A stretch of 38,760 nucleotides of DNA, taken from RUG343 sp964486215 (lineage in GTDB: Bacteria; Bacillota_I; Bacilli_A; RF39; UBA660). Within the stretch, counting starts at the first letter, position 1; each line of letters starts with the position of its first letter. The position numbers and the translations under genes are program-made. The stretch spans positions 1 to 38,760 of the forward strand of contig CAZALI010000012.1 of assembly GCA_964486215.1 (NCBI GenBank). Reading direction: 5' to 3'. The notes under the pieces were generated by a model. The model was not told where the DNA came from. It saw only the letters and a program-made list of their open reading frames with translations, and searched no databases. This document shows positions 15,664 through 23,269 of this stretch, one piece after another.

Positions 15664-17449
15664 ATTTATAAACTGTTCTACATTCAGTTGAAGAACTCTT
15701 TGAACATGATGAGACATTTGACCATGAACCATATGAATTCCAACCACCATGACATGTTGTCTTGGCTACAGTGGTTGTTCTATCATTACAAGTATATCTT
15801 CCAGTTGTTGATATATACTTACAATCATTTCCACCTGAGTGGCATGAGCTTGAAAGACATGCTGATCTACTACTAAATGTCCAACTTCTACTACATACGC
15901 CTCCGCCAACGCTTGTATAACCACTTGGACAAGAATATGTTGTCGTCTTTGTCTTACAACTATTCCATGTTCTCGTTCTCTTTTGGAGTTGCTTTGAGAC
16001 AGTTACTGAACAAGTATTAGTATTACTAGCTTCATCTTTTACTGTATATTCATGAGACTTCTTTACTGATTTTTGAGTAACTGTATACTCTAATGCCCCA
16101 CCTTTTGTATCACCAGCGCATTTTATTACTCCACTTCTTCCGTCTGTACAATGTGTTTTTAATGTTACTCCACCTGTACTATAAGTATTTGATTTTGATA
16201 TAGAACAATGTGGTTCTCCTCTATCTAGTTTTATTGTATATTTATTTGAATACTTAGAACATTTATTCTCACTATTACATGCTTGATATTGTATATAAGA
16301 TGTTCCTTGAGCAGCTATATTTCTATGTGAGCCTTTAGTATTTGTAGCATTAGTAGATGCTCCTGTAACATTATATCGATAGTAGGCAACATTACTTCCA
16401 CCACCTGTAGCTTCTGTATATACTTTTCCACTAAACCAGGTATTATTACTATAACTCTTTAATCCACTTGAACTAGTTGGTTCTGTATCAACATCTTTCC
16501 ATTTATATAACTTTACTGTAGGAACTTTTGGTACTCCTATAGGTGTAGGTGTAGGATCATCTGGCTCTGGTGCTGGATCATCCGTATTATCGATAGTAAT
16601 TTCTTTAGTTATAGTGTTTTCTTGTGATATTCTTCTATCAAATGTATCTCTTATAAGAGTTGGTATAACTGTAATAGCAATTATACCATCAATATCTTTA
16701 TCTTTTACTTTAGCAGGAGCTGGTATTGTCGTAGTAGCACTACTGGCAGCAACTTGAGTATTAAATACTTGTGTATTACTGGCTAATTCTTTATAAGTAT
16801 CACTATCATTTGCTTTATATGACCATATATAGTTTAATTTAAGATTCTTAGCTAGGCCACTACTACTATCTAAAACTTCTACTTTAGCTAGTAGTTTTTT
16901 ATCATCTATTTTTACATATACTTCTCCTGGTTTTACTTCAACATTATTGTATATTAATTTCATTCCCCAGTTAGGTGGATCTATATCACCAGCAATATTC
17001 ATTTGACAATCTTCTGGATTATATGAATCCCAGTTCTTAGTTTTATATACAGATTCTTCATTTTTAGTACAATTCATAAATATTTCATAATAATAATTAT
17101 CACCAGAACGCCTTATCCTTACTACTGAACCATCATTCCAGTTACATGTTGTATCTTCTATTTGAATATCTTTTATTAATTTTTTATGTTCTAATTCATT
17201 AAATGTTATATCAACACAACCGCTTTTAGCTGTACCAAATAAGTCTTCAGAATAAGCATCATTATATAATTTACCAGCATTTATAAATGTTTTGGAAAAT
17301 GCTGTATACTTTGCTTTTTCATTACTTTCTCTTAGTTTACTAACGGCAGGTAGAGCAATTATAGCAATTACTCCTAAAATAGCTATCGTAATTAGTAATT
17401 CCATTAATGTAAAAGCGGTTTCTACTTTCTCTTTTTTTATTCTTGGCAT
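15662..17449 (-). CDS. Giant modular prepilin A (595 aa) with WSNVSSC tail
   Basis: Starts MPRIKKEKVETA then FTLMELLITIAILGVIAIIA: cleavage expected after A12, Glu5 at E17. The pilin-like head (about 45-155) has KLYNDAYSEDLFGTAKSGCV, FNELEHKKLIKDIQ and VRIRRSGDNYYYEIFMNC. A beta domain (about 165-290) contains VKDKDIDGIIAITVIPTLIRD; a Pro/Asp/Thr linker (about 292-305) follows, then two beta domains (VTGASTNATNTKGSHRN; TIKLDRGEPHCSISKSNT) and a Cys-rich region ending GSWSNVSSCSKSSSTECRTV. Long stretches match prepilin C at protein and DNA level. It starts 13 bases after the 291-aa membrane protein gene with AGAGGAG before ATG, so it is probably read from the deoD promoter. Confidence 0.85.
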   Translation of the reverse strand: MPRIKKEKVETAFTLMELLITIAILGVIAIIALPAVSKLRESNEKAKYTAFSKTFINAGKLYNDAYSEDLFGTAKSGCVDITFNELEHKKLIKDIQIEDTTCNWNDGSVVRIRRSGDNYYYEIFMNCTKNEESVYKTKNWDSYNPEDCQMNIAGDIDPPNWGMKLIYNNVEVKPGEVYVKIDDKKLLAKVEVLDSSSGLAKNLKLNYIWSYKANDSDTYKELASNTQVFNTQVAASSATTTIPAPAKVKDKDIDGIIAITVIPTLIRDTFDRRISQENTITKEITIDNTDDPAPEPDDPTPTPIGVPKVPTVKLYKWKDVDTEPTSSSGLKSYSNNTWFSGKVYTEATGGGSNVAYYRYNVTGASTNATNTKGSHRNIAAQGTSYIQYQACNSENKCSKYSNKYTIKLDRGEPHCSISKSNTYSTGGVTLKTHCTDGRSGVIKCAGDTKGGALEYTVTQKSVKKSHEYTVKDEASNTNTCSVTVSKQLQKRTRTWNSCKTKTTTYSCPSGYTSVGGGVCSRSWTFSSRSACLSSSCHSGGNDCKYISTTGRYTCNDRTTTVAKTTCHGGWNSYGSWSNVSSCSKSSSTECRTVYK

Positions 17450-17462
17450 ATTATTTCTCCTC

Positions 17463-18338
17463 TCAGTTTAATGATTTACTTGATGAAAAATAATAATTGT
17501 CTATATCTTTCTTAAATGTATAAATTATTTCACTTGTTTCTTTTATATCGTCAAAGTTAATCTTTGTAGTTGATGCATCTATTCCTTTTAGTGTATCTAT
17601 ATATTCACTTCTATTATAATCTTTATATAATTTACAATTATAATTATTAGTAGGATTTTTAGTACAAGCTGTATAAACTATTTTTTCATATAAATTAATA
17701 CTATCTCCTACTTTTTCAGCTTTATATAATTCAGCAAAGAATCTGTTATTTTCTAATGTATTAGGTACTTCATTTACCTTTTTAGTAAAATATATTAAAT
17801 ATTTACCATCATCTTGGTTATATTCTAAAGTACCAGTATTATAACCATCTTTTTCAAAATTAAATGTATGCTCTACTGAGCTATTTATAGAGTAATTTAT
17901 GCTACTACCAAAGAATTTCTTCATATATTCATCTAATTTATCTTTATCTAGAGCATATTCTTTTAATTTATTATTAGTTTTACCTGTCTCTTTGAAATCA
18001 TTTTCATTAGCTAGAGATAAAGCCAATGTATATTTTCCATAATTACTTAATGATTCTCTAGTTATTTGTGGTGATTCCATAAACTTAGATGTTCTCATAC
18101 CTAGTTCTTTAAAAGTAACTATATTATATAAGCCCTTTACTTCTTTTGAATCTATAGAAATACTTGTAGTTTTATTAGTATTATTATCTTTATTAAATAA
18201 TATATTCATTATTATAAAGACTGTTAATCCAAAAAGAATAGCAACAGTTATTACAACGATATTAGTTAATTTCTTATTAGCGGTATTGTCATGTTTACTA
18301 GATTCAGTATTTGATTCATTAAATTTAATTTCTTCCAT
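17463..18338 (-). CDS. Single-pass membrane protein of unknown function (291 aa)
   Basis: I do not recognise it. A polar N-terminus of about 24 residues is followed by one transmembrane helix (about 25-47, LTNIVVITVAILFGLTVFII) and an outside domain of about 240 residues with two cysteines 14 residues apart (ACTKNPTNNYNCKLYKDY) that could form a disulfide. It has no prepilin motif. It lies between deoD (10 bases upstream) and giant prepilin A (13 bases downstream), so it may be an accessory protein of the prepilins; that is inferred from position only. AAGGAG precedes ATG. Confidence 0.75.
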   Translation of the reverse strand: MEEIKFNESNTESSKHDNTANKKLTNIVVITVAILFGLTVFIIMNILFNKDNNTNKTTSISIDSKEVKGLYNIVTFKELGMRTSKFMESPQITRESLSNYGKYTLALSLANENDFKETGKTNNKLKEYALDKDKLDEYMKKFFGSSINYSINSSVEHTFNFEKDGYNTGTLEYNQDDGKYLIYFTKKVNEVPNTLENNRFFAELYKAEKVGDSINLYEKIVYTACTKNPTNNYNCKLYKDYNRSEYIDTLKGIDASTTKINFDDIKETSEIIYTFKKDIDNYYFSSSKSLN

Positions 18339-18348
18339 ATTATTCTCC

Positions 18349-19068
18349 TTACATTTTTATAATTGATTCTAGAGCTAAAGCAATCATATTGTTTAGTCCA
18401 GTTTCTCTTTCTTCACTGCTTACACTTCTAGTATCATACATTGAATCTACTACTGTGAGTAAGGCAGCTGACTCTATATTAAATTTATTAGCTAAATAGA
18501 ATAGCGCAAAAGACTCCATTTCCACTCCTAAAGCATCTATATCTTTAAACATATTTTTAAATTCTTCTTGAGAGTCACAGTATAAGTCAAAGACATCACT
18601 AGTAATAGTTTCTCCTATTTTAAGAGGTATTTGATGAGTATTAGCAGTTACTTTTATGGCATTATTTAATTTGTCACTTGATTTGGCAAAGTCTGCATCT
18701 TTATTAGTTAATTGTTTTGGAAAACAACTTATAGTATGAGCTCCAGTAGATAAGATTATATCTTGTAGTTTTATATTCTTATGAAAAGAACCACATGTAC
18801 CTATACGTATTATCTTTTTTACTTTATAGTGATTTATTAATTCATAAGCATATATACCCATACTAGGTATTCCCATACCAGAGGCTGCGACTGTTATTCT
18901 TTTGCCTTTGAAATAGCCGGTATAAAAATACATATTTCTAGTATCATTAACTAGTTTATAATTATCTAAAAAGTTCTCTGCTATATATTTTGCTCTTAGA
19001 GGATCTCCTGGCATTAATACTAATTCAGAGATATCTTCTTCTCTTGATTCAATATGTGGTGTTGGCAT
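18349..19068 (-). CDS. deoD: Purine-nucleoside phosphorylase, DeoD type
   Basis: Cleaves purine (deoxy)nucleosides with phosphate to base and (deoxy)ribose-1-phosphate, in the cytoplasm. MPTPHIESREEDISELVLMP is the family start; PGDPLRAKYIAE, ASGMGIPSMGIYAYEL, RIGTCGSF and ALGVEMESFALF are the phosphate- and nucleoside-binding segments of trimeric/hexameric DeoD. The catalytic-Asp region reads TVVDSMYDTRSVSSEERE, slightly different from the usual SDH form. 239 aa is the family length. AGGAAG precedes ATG. It has its own promoter (19088-19096) and leads an operon with the 291-aa membrane protein and prepilin A. Confidence 0.95.
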   Translation of the reverse strand: MPTPHIESREEDISELVLMPGDPLRAKYIAENFLDNYKLVNDTRNMYFYTGYFKGKRITVAASGMGIPSMGIYAYELINHYKVKKIIRIGTCGSFHKNIKLQDIILSTGAHTISCFPKQLTNKDADFAKSSDKLNNAIKVTANTHQIPLKIGETITSDVFDLYCDSQEEFKNMFKDIDALGVEMESFALFYLANKFNIESAALLTVVDSMYDTRSVSSEERETGLNNMIALALESIIKM

Positions 19069-19087
19069 TCTATCACTTCCTATTATA

Positions 19088-19132
19088 AGTATATCATAAA
19101 AAAAGAATTTGAAATTATCAAATTCTTTTTTT
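19088..19132 (-). promoter_or_regulatory. Strong terminator joined to deoD promoter
   Basis: A perfect 15-bp stem (19098-19112 with 19118-19132, loop AATTA) of the form AAAAAAAGAATTTGA ends the membrane protein gene at 19131. On the minus strand its T-run leads straight into TGATATACT (TATACT at 19088-19093), an extended -10 for deoD. Confidence 0.8.
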
Positions 19133-19571
19133 ATTCAAATTGTATATCAATACTAGCTATATTATCAGGTGACTTAGGTATTTGAAAAATTATTTTGTCT
19201 TTTTCATTTGGAGCATATGTTTTATATAAACTTACGTTAGTACTATAGATTTGTCTATTATTATCATTAAATACTTTTATTTTTACTTTTTCTACATATA
19301 TTTCAGCATTAGTAACATTTTCTATTGTGTAATAGCAATGTACTGGATTAGCAGCATCTAGAATAGTAAGCTTTGGTACTAAAGATTCATATAAGCTATT
19401 ATCATTTACTGTGATAGCTTTTATAGTACTTTCTTCTTCTACTTCTACGTCTGATTTAACACTATCATGAAAATCAAAGCCCATTTGGAATCCAGCTACT
19501 AGCATGGTTATAGAAAAAACTCCCATAATTAAAAATACTTTATTTAATGCCTGATTATTTTTTATTTTCAT
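19131..19571 (-). CDS. Membrane-anchored protein of unknown function (146 aa)
   Basis: Unrecognised. It has a short basic start, one transmembrane segment or uncleaved signal (about 11-29, VFLIMGVFSITMLVAGFQMG), an acidic stretch, and an outside beta-rich domain (about 60-146) including PVHCYYTIENVTNAEIYVEK and a C-terminal strand SIDIQFE. The layout resembles FxLYD-like accessory domains of Bacillota surface lipoproteins, but there is no lipobox. AGGTG precedes ATG. It stands alone between YneF and deoD and ends in a strong terminator. Confidence 0.7.
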   Translation of the reverse strand: MKIKNNQALNKVFLIMGVFSITMLVAGFQMGFDFHDSVKSDVEVEEESTIKAITVNDNSLYESLVPKLTILDAANPVHCYYTIENVTNAEIYVEKVKIKVFNDNNRQIYSTNVSLYKTYAPNEKDKIIFQIPKSPDNIASIDIQFE

Positions 19572-19658
19572 AGTATCACCTATCCTCTACTATAAGTATA
19601 TTTTATATATCATTACTTTACAATATATTACTTAGAAGATAGACATTTCTTTACAAAA

Positions 19659-19679
19659 AAAATATCTTAACGATATTTT
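19659..19679 (-). terminator. Terminator after yneF
   Basis: Inverted repeat AAAATATC/GATATTTT (19659-19666 with 19672-19679), followed on the minus strand by a run of T. It overlaps the YneF stop. Confidence 0.65.
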
Positions 19680-19876
19680 TCCATAGTATTCATCATTTGT
19701 CTTACTTGCTTTTTATTTGGCTTTCTGCCCATTTGAGCCATAAGTGCTTCTATCATTTGTTCATTGATAGGAGGATTTTCTTTTAATTGTTTAGCAACTA
19801 ATTTCTTAGTAATGAAAAAGCCAATAACAGCACCTAATAGTAATCCTACTACTAGTATTAATATATCTTGTAACAT
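19667..19876 (-). CDS. yneF: YneF family small membrane protein (UPF0154)
   Basis: 69 aa with one N-terminal transmembrane helix (about 5-23, ILILVVGLLLGAVIGFFITKK) and the family signature in the cytosolic part: KENPPINEQMIEALMAQMGR then KPNKKQVRQMM. The ATG at 19876 follows AAGGAG; the frame extends 16 codons upstream without a ribosome site. Widespread in Bacillota next to tkt, as here (tkt is 51 bases upstream). Function unknown. A promoter TTGTTA-17-TAAAAT can be drawn in the gap, but read-through from tkt is also possible because no terminator is seen between them. Confidence 0.9.
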   Translation of the reverse strand: MLQDILILVVGLLLGAVIGFFITKKLVAKQLKENPPINEQMIEALMAQMGRKPNKKQVRQMMNTMEKYR

Positions 19877-19927
19877 ATTATCACTCCTTACGTTTATTTT
19901 ATATAAATATTTTGCTTTTAACAAGTA

Positions 19928-21898
19928 TTACTTAAATAATTCTTCTACTTTTTTAGATAAACTATCTATATCAAAACCAAATTCTTTATAAACATCTTCT
20001 TTTTTACCTGATTTACCAAAAGTATCTAACGTGATTAAGTATTTTGGATTATAGACTATTCTATTCCAAGAATAAGAAGATGATGCTTCTATTACTACTT
20101 TCTTTACTTCTACTGGAAGAATATTATCTATATAATCAGAATCTTGATTCATAAAACGAGTTAGATTTGGTACTGATACTACTCTAATATCTATACCTTT
20201 TGTTTGTAATACTTCTGCTACTTTTAAAGCTAGATGTAATTCTTCTCCACTAGATATTAAAATACCATTTTTGTTTGTAATAAAATCTTTAACTATATAG
20301 CCACCTTTTTCTACTTCACTAGCATTAGTACAATCTAGGATAGGAACATCATTTCTAGCTAAAATAAGAGCAGATGGGCCTAATTTCTTCTCTAGAATAG
20401 TCTTATAACTACCTAGTACTTCATTAACGTCAGCTGGTCTAAAAACATCTAAATTTGGCATAGAACGAAGAGCAAGTAACTGCTCTACTGGTTCATGAGT
20501 TGGACCATCTTCACCAACACTTATAGAATCATGAGTAAAGATATAAGTAACTGGTAAATTCATCATACTAGACATACGAATAGCTGGCTTCATATAGTCT
20601 GAGAAAGCTAAGAATGTAGCAGCATATGGTCTTAGTCCACAAAGAGCTAAACCATTACTAATACATGCCATAGCATGTTCTCTTACACCATACCATATAT
20701 TTTGACCACTATAGTTAGAACTAGTAAAGTCTCCTACATCATTTATATATGTTTTAGTAGGTTTAAAGACATCAGCTGCTCCTCCTAAAATCATAGGATA
20801 TTTCTTAACAATTGATTCTAATACTTTACCAGAAGTCTTTCTAGTAGCTTCTTTACCACTCTCAGGTAAATTATACTCTATACCAGCAAAGTCTAATGAT
20901 TTATTATCTCTTATTAAATAATTTAAGAAACTATCATTTAAATTATCTATTTCATTATCAAATTTACCACCTAAGTCTTTACATCTACTATTTATTAAAT
21001 ATCTAAAATCATCTATAGCATTTTGAGAAATAGTAAATGGAATATCTCTAATATCTAGTTTAGCTTTAATATTTGAAATATCTTCTTCAGTTAAACTACT
21101 ACCATGTACTTCACAACTACCTTCTAGATTAGAATATTTACCTATAGTAGTTTTTATTTGAATTATAGTAGGCTTATCAGTCATTAATTTAGCTTCTTCT
21201 ATAGCTTTATTAATTTCTTCTATACTTTCACCGTTTTCTACAGTAATAACATTCCAGTTATTAGCCATAAATCTCATAGTTATATCTTCACTACTACATT
21301 TATTAGTTTCACCATCTAGACTAATATTATTGGAGTCATATAAAACTATTAATTTATTTAATTTTAAGTGTCCAGCTAAAGCAGAAGCTTCATATGAAAC
21401 ACCTTCCATTAAATCACCATCACCACATAAAACATATGTATAGTGATTAATTATGTCTTTTTTTATGTCATTTGTTTTAGCATTTAGATATCTTTCAGCA
21501 ATAGCCATACCAACAGCAGTTGCAAAACCTTGACCTAGAGGTCCAGTTGTCATATCAACCCCTGGAGTTTTCATATATTCTGGGTGCCCAGGTGTCTTAG
21601 AATTTATTTGTCTAAACTCTTTTAAGTCATCTAGTGTTAGATCATATCCAGCAAAGTAAAGTGTTGCGTATAGCAAAGTACTTCCATGTCCTGCAGACAT
21701 AACAAATCTATCTCTATTAAAATAATCTGGATTATTTGAATCAATATTTAAGTGATGAGCGTATAGCGTATAAATAATTGGAGCAGCACCTAGAGCTATA
21801 CCAGGGTGTCCACTACCAGCATTTTTAATCATATCAATTGATAAACATCTAATATTATCTATTATCTTATTTTCATTAATATTTCTTTCTATTTCCAT
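19928..21898 (-). CDS. tkt: Transketolase
   Basis: Thiamine-diphosphate enzyme moving two-carbon ketol units in the pentose phosphate pathway. 656 aa, normal length. The TPP fold is seen in CGDGDLMEGVSYEASALAGH with YDSNNISLDG; early substrate/cofactor residues lie in NAGSGHPGIALGAAPI and AGHGSTLLYATLY; the pyrimidine domain has WYGVREHAMACISNGLAL and THDSISVGEDGPTHEPVEQL. AAGGAG precedes ATG. Its promoter is the extended -10 TGATATACT at 21921-21926, back to back with the tRNA-Thr promoter. Confidence 0.97.
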   Translation of the reverse strand: MEIERNINENKIIDNIRCLSIDMIKNAGSGHPGIALGAAPIIYTLYAHHLNIDSNNPDYFNRDRFVMSAGHGSTLLYATLYFAGYDLTLDDLKEFRQINSKTPGHPEYMKTPGVDMTTGPLGQGFATAVGMAIAERYLNAKTNDIKKDIINHYTYVLCGDGDLMEGVSYEASALAGHLKLNKLIVLYDSNNISLDGETNKCSSEDITMRFMANNWNVITVENGESIEEINKAIEEAKLMTDKPTIIQIKTTIGKYSNLEGSCEVHGSSLTEEDISNIKAKLDIRDIPFTISQNAIDDFRYLINSRCKDLGGKFDNEIDNLNDSFLNYLIRDNKSLDFAGIEYNLPESGKEATRKTSGKVLESIVKKYPMILGGAADVFKPTKTYINDVGDFTSSNYSGQNIWYGVREHAMACISNGLALCGLRPYAATFLAFSDYMKPAIRMSSMMNLPVTYIFTHDSISVGEDGPTHEPVEQLLALRSMPNLDVFRPADVNEVLGSYKTILEKKLGPSALILARNDVPILDCTNASEVEKGGYIVKDFITNKNGILISSGEELHLALKVAEVLQTKGIDIRVVSVPNLTRFMNQDSDYIDNILPVEVKKVVIEASSSYSWNRIVYNPKYLITLDTFGKSGKKEDVYKEFGFDIDSLSKKVEELFK

Positions 21899-21920
21899 AA
21901 GCTCTCCTTTACTACCTTAG

Positions 21921-21951
21921 TATATCATATATTATAAAATTATGTTATAAT
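21921..21951. promoter_or_regulatory. Divergent promoters for tkt (minus) and tRNA-Thr (plus)
   Basis: Minus strand: TGATATACT with TATACT at 21921-21926, about 23 bases before the tkt start. Plus strand: TATGTTATAAT with TATAAT at 21946-21951, nine bases before tRNA-Thr. The plus element is the same string as the one before tRNA-Gln. The two -10 boxes are only 19 bases apart, so the polymerases should exclude each other. Confidence 0.7.
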
Positions 21952-21959
21952 TTAATTAC

Positions 21960-22035
21960 GCCGATTTAGCTTAGCTGGTAGAGCAATTCATTCGTAATGA
22001 ATAGGTCGAAGGTTCGAGTCCTTTAATCGGCACCA
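21960..22035 (+). tRNA. tRNA-Thr (anticodon CGU)
   Basis: 76 nt with encoded CCA. Acceptor GCCGATT pairs with AATCGGC; D arm TAGCTTAGCTGGTAGAGC; anticodon stem ATTCA/TGAAT around TTCGTAA, anticodon CGT reading ACG (Thr); T arm with TTCGAGT. Followed at once by a terminator. Confidence 0.93.
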
Positions 22036-22044
22036 TATAAAAAT

Positions 22045-22069
22045 AAGACTTATGTTTTTCATAAGTCTT
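22045..22069. terminator. Bidirectional terminator between tRNA-Thr and the 213-aa gene
   Basis: AAGACTTATG (22045-22054) and CATAAGTCTT (22060-22069) form a perfect 10-bp stem with a T5 loop and T-rich flanks on both sides, ending both converging units. Confidence 0.8.
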
Positions 22070-22711
22070 TTATTTATAAAATTTAAAGAATTCTTTAGTA
22101 TATGGAGTCCAATTACGACTATCGTCTTTAGCATAGTTATATTTACTTATAAATAGTATATGTGATTCATTTTTAAAGAATCTTGCCGCAAACGTATCTA
22201 TATCATTATCATATTCTCGATTAAACTCTCTATGAAAGATATAACTTATTCTGTTTCTAAATTCATCTAATAAATTATATTTACTATTTCCAGCTAACAT
22301 ATCTATTTCTTTTGAATGCTCATCATAAATATTATCCCCATAATTTAATAGAAAGTCAGCTTCATCATAAATACTAATTAGTTCACTAGTAGTAAAAGCA
22401 TGTTTAGACATTTTACCATCGATGTATAGAGCATATTCATTTATATCATTACTTAGTAATTTTTCATTTTCTTCAAGGTTAATCCAATACTTAGTTTGAT
22501 AAAAATATTTAGTATATTCTTTTTTAGTTGTTTCTAGAATAGCTTCTTCATATTCAATTAACTCTTTAATAAATTTATCATCGAAACCACAAAATTTAAG
22601 TCTTTTGTATATTTCTTTTTCAAATACTTCTCCATTATTTTGTTTTTTGGCAATTACTAATTCTGTGAATAATAACTTATCTATATCTTTTTCTTTATAT
22701 TCTATTTGCAT
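22070..22711 (-). CDS. Protein of unknown function (213 aa), divergent to the 63-aa gene
   Basis: Unrecognised soluble protein, strongly charged, rich in Glu, Lys, Asn and Tyr, without signal, membrane segment or known catalytic motif. Features that can be named are IYKRLKFCGFDDKFIKELIE, KYWINLEENEKLLSN and a C-terminal FAARFFKNESHILFISKYNY stretch. AGGTG precedes ATG. It has a good promoter, TTGACT-16-TATAAT, in the divergent region, and stops at the bidirectional terminator, so it is a one-gene unit. Its shared inverted-repeat promoter region suggests it is controlled together with the 63-aa gene. Confidence 0.7.
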   Translation of the reverse strand: MQIEYKEKDIDKLLFTELVIAKKQNNGEVFEKEIYKRLKFCGFDDKFIKELIEYEEAILETTKKEYTKYFYQTKYWINLEENEKLLSNDINEYALYIDGKMSKHAFTTSELISIYDEADFLLNYGDNIYDEHSKEIDMLAGNSKYNLLDEFRNRISYIFHREFNREYDNDIDTFAARFFKNESHILFISKYNYAKDDSRNWTPYTKEFFKFYK

Positions 22712-22735
22712 TAGATATCACCTTTCTTTAGATTT

Positions 22736-22822
22736 ATTATAAGTCTATAATATTTTAAGTCAATATTAAAAATATAATAAATTATTTCTAATATTGACAT
22801 TCGAAATAACTCTGAATAAAAT
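22736..22822. promoter_or_regulatory. Divergent promoters with inverted repeat over both -35 boxes
   Basis: Plus strand: TTGACA (22794-22799), 17 bases, TAAAAT (22817-22822) for the 63-aa gene. Minus strand: TTGACT (22758-22763), 16 bases, TATAAT (22736-22741) for the 213-aa gene. GTCAATATTA (22759-22768) and TAATATTGAC (22789-22798) are a perfect 10-bp inverted repeat with 20 bases between, covering both -35 boxes. Confidence 0.75.
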
Positions 22823-22847
22823 AATAAGCAAAGAAAGGAGATTAGTT

Positions 22848-23039
22848 ATGTCAAATAAAACCACTGATGATGAAGGATATAGTTGGCAAAGTCATAATGA
22901 AAAAAGTGGCACTGCTCAACAAAATACAAAGACATGGGATGGCGAACATACTTGGTATGATCCTAATACATTAAAGAGTGGATGGCATGGTAAAGATGCT
23001 TCTGATGACGTTAAAAGTTTAGGCGGCAAGTCTAAATAA
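22848..23039 (+). CDS. Small hydrophilic Trp-containing protein (63 aa), unknown
   Basis: I do not recognise it. The frame opens further upstream, but ATG at 22848 follows AAAGGAG by seven bases and lies downstream of a strong promoter. The protein starts MSNKTTDDEGYSWQSHNEK, has four tryptophans (in YSWQSH, KTWDGEHTWYD and SGWHG), is rich in Gly, Lys, Asp, Asn, and has no hydrophobic segment, so it is probably disordered or a small binding module rather than a membrane or signal peptide. It is followed by structured RNA and a terminator. One of only two plus-strand protein genes in the window. Confidence 0.7.
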   Translation: MSNKTTDDEGYSWQSHNEKSGTAQQNTKTWDGEHTWYDPNTLKSGWHGKDASDDVKSLGGKSK

Positions 23040-23041
23040 TG

Positions 23042-23105
23042 GTGCTTTAGAAATGTAGCACAACTAAACATTTCATAAGTAGTAAAGTAATTAAAACTTT
23101 ACTGC
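23042..23105 (+). terminator. Possible pseudoknot and terminator after the 63-aa gene
   Basis: GTGCT/AGCAC (23042-23046 with 23057-23061) closes a loop in which GAAATGT (23050-23056) is complementary to ACATTTC (23068-23074), as in an H-type pseudoknot. Next, GTAGTAAAGT/ACTTTACTGC (23079-23088 with 23096-23105) is a 10-bp stem followed by TTTTATT, a likely terminator. Confidence 0.6.
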
Positions 23106-23152
23106 TTTTATTATTTAATAATTTTTTATATTAGTATACAATGTACTAAAAA

Positions 23153-23172
23153 AAGACATATTACTATGCCTT
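23153..23172 (-). terminator. Terminator after tRNA-Leu
   Basis: On the minus strand AAGGCATA pairs with TATGTCTT (one G-T pair) across a four-base loop, followed by T7. It ends the tRNA pair. Confidence 0.65.
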
Positions 23173-23182
23173 TATTTTATAA

Positions 23183-23266
23183 TGGTGCGAGTGACAGGAA
23201 TCGAACCTGCACGCCGGAGGCACTAGTTCCTAAGACTAGCGCGTCTACCAGTTCCGCCACACTCGC
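23183..23266 (-). tRNA. tRNA-Leu (anticodon UAG)
   Basis: 84 nt with encoded CCA and the long variable arm typical of leucine tRNAs (TGCCTCCGGCGT region). Acceptor GCGAGTG/CACTCGC; anticodon stem CTAGT/ACTAG around CTTAGGA, anticodon TAG reading CTA; T arm GGTTCGATTCC. Confidence 0.93.
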
Positions 23267-23269
23267 ATG

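Noticed and set aside
22794..22847. Longer 81-aa version of the 63-aa protein starting at 22794
   Set aside because: That start lies in the -35 box of the promoter and has no ribosome site.
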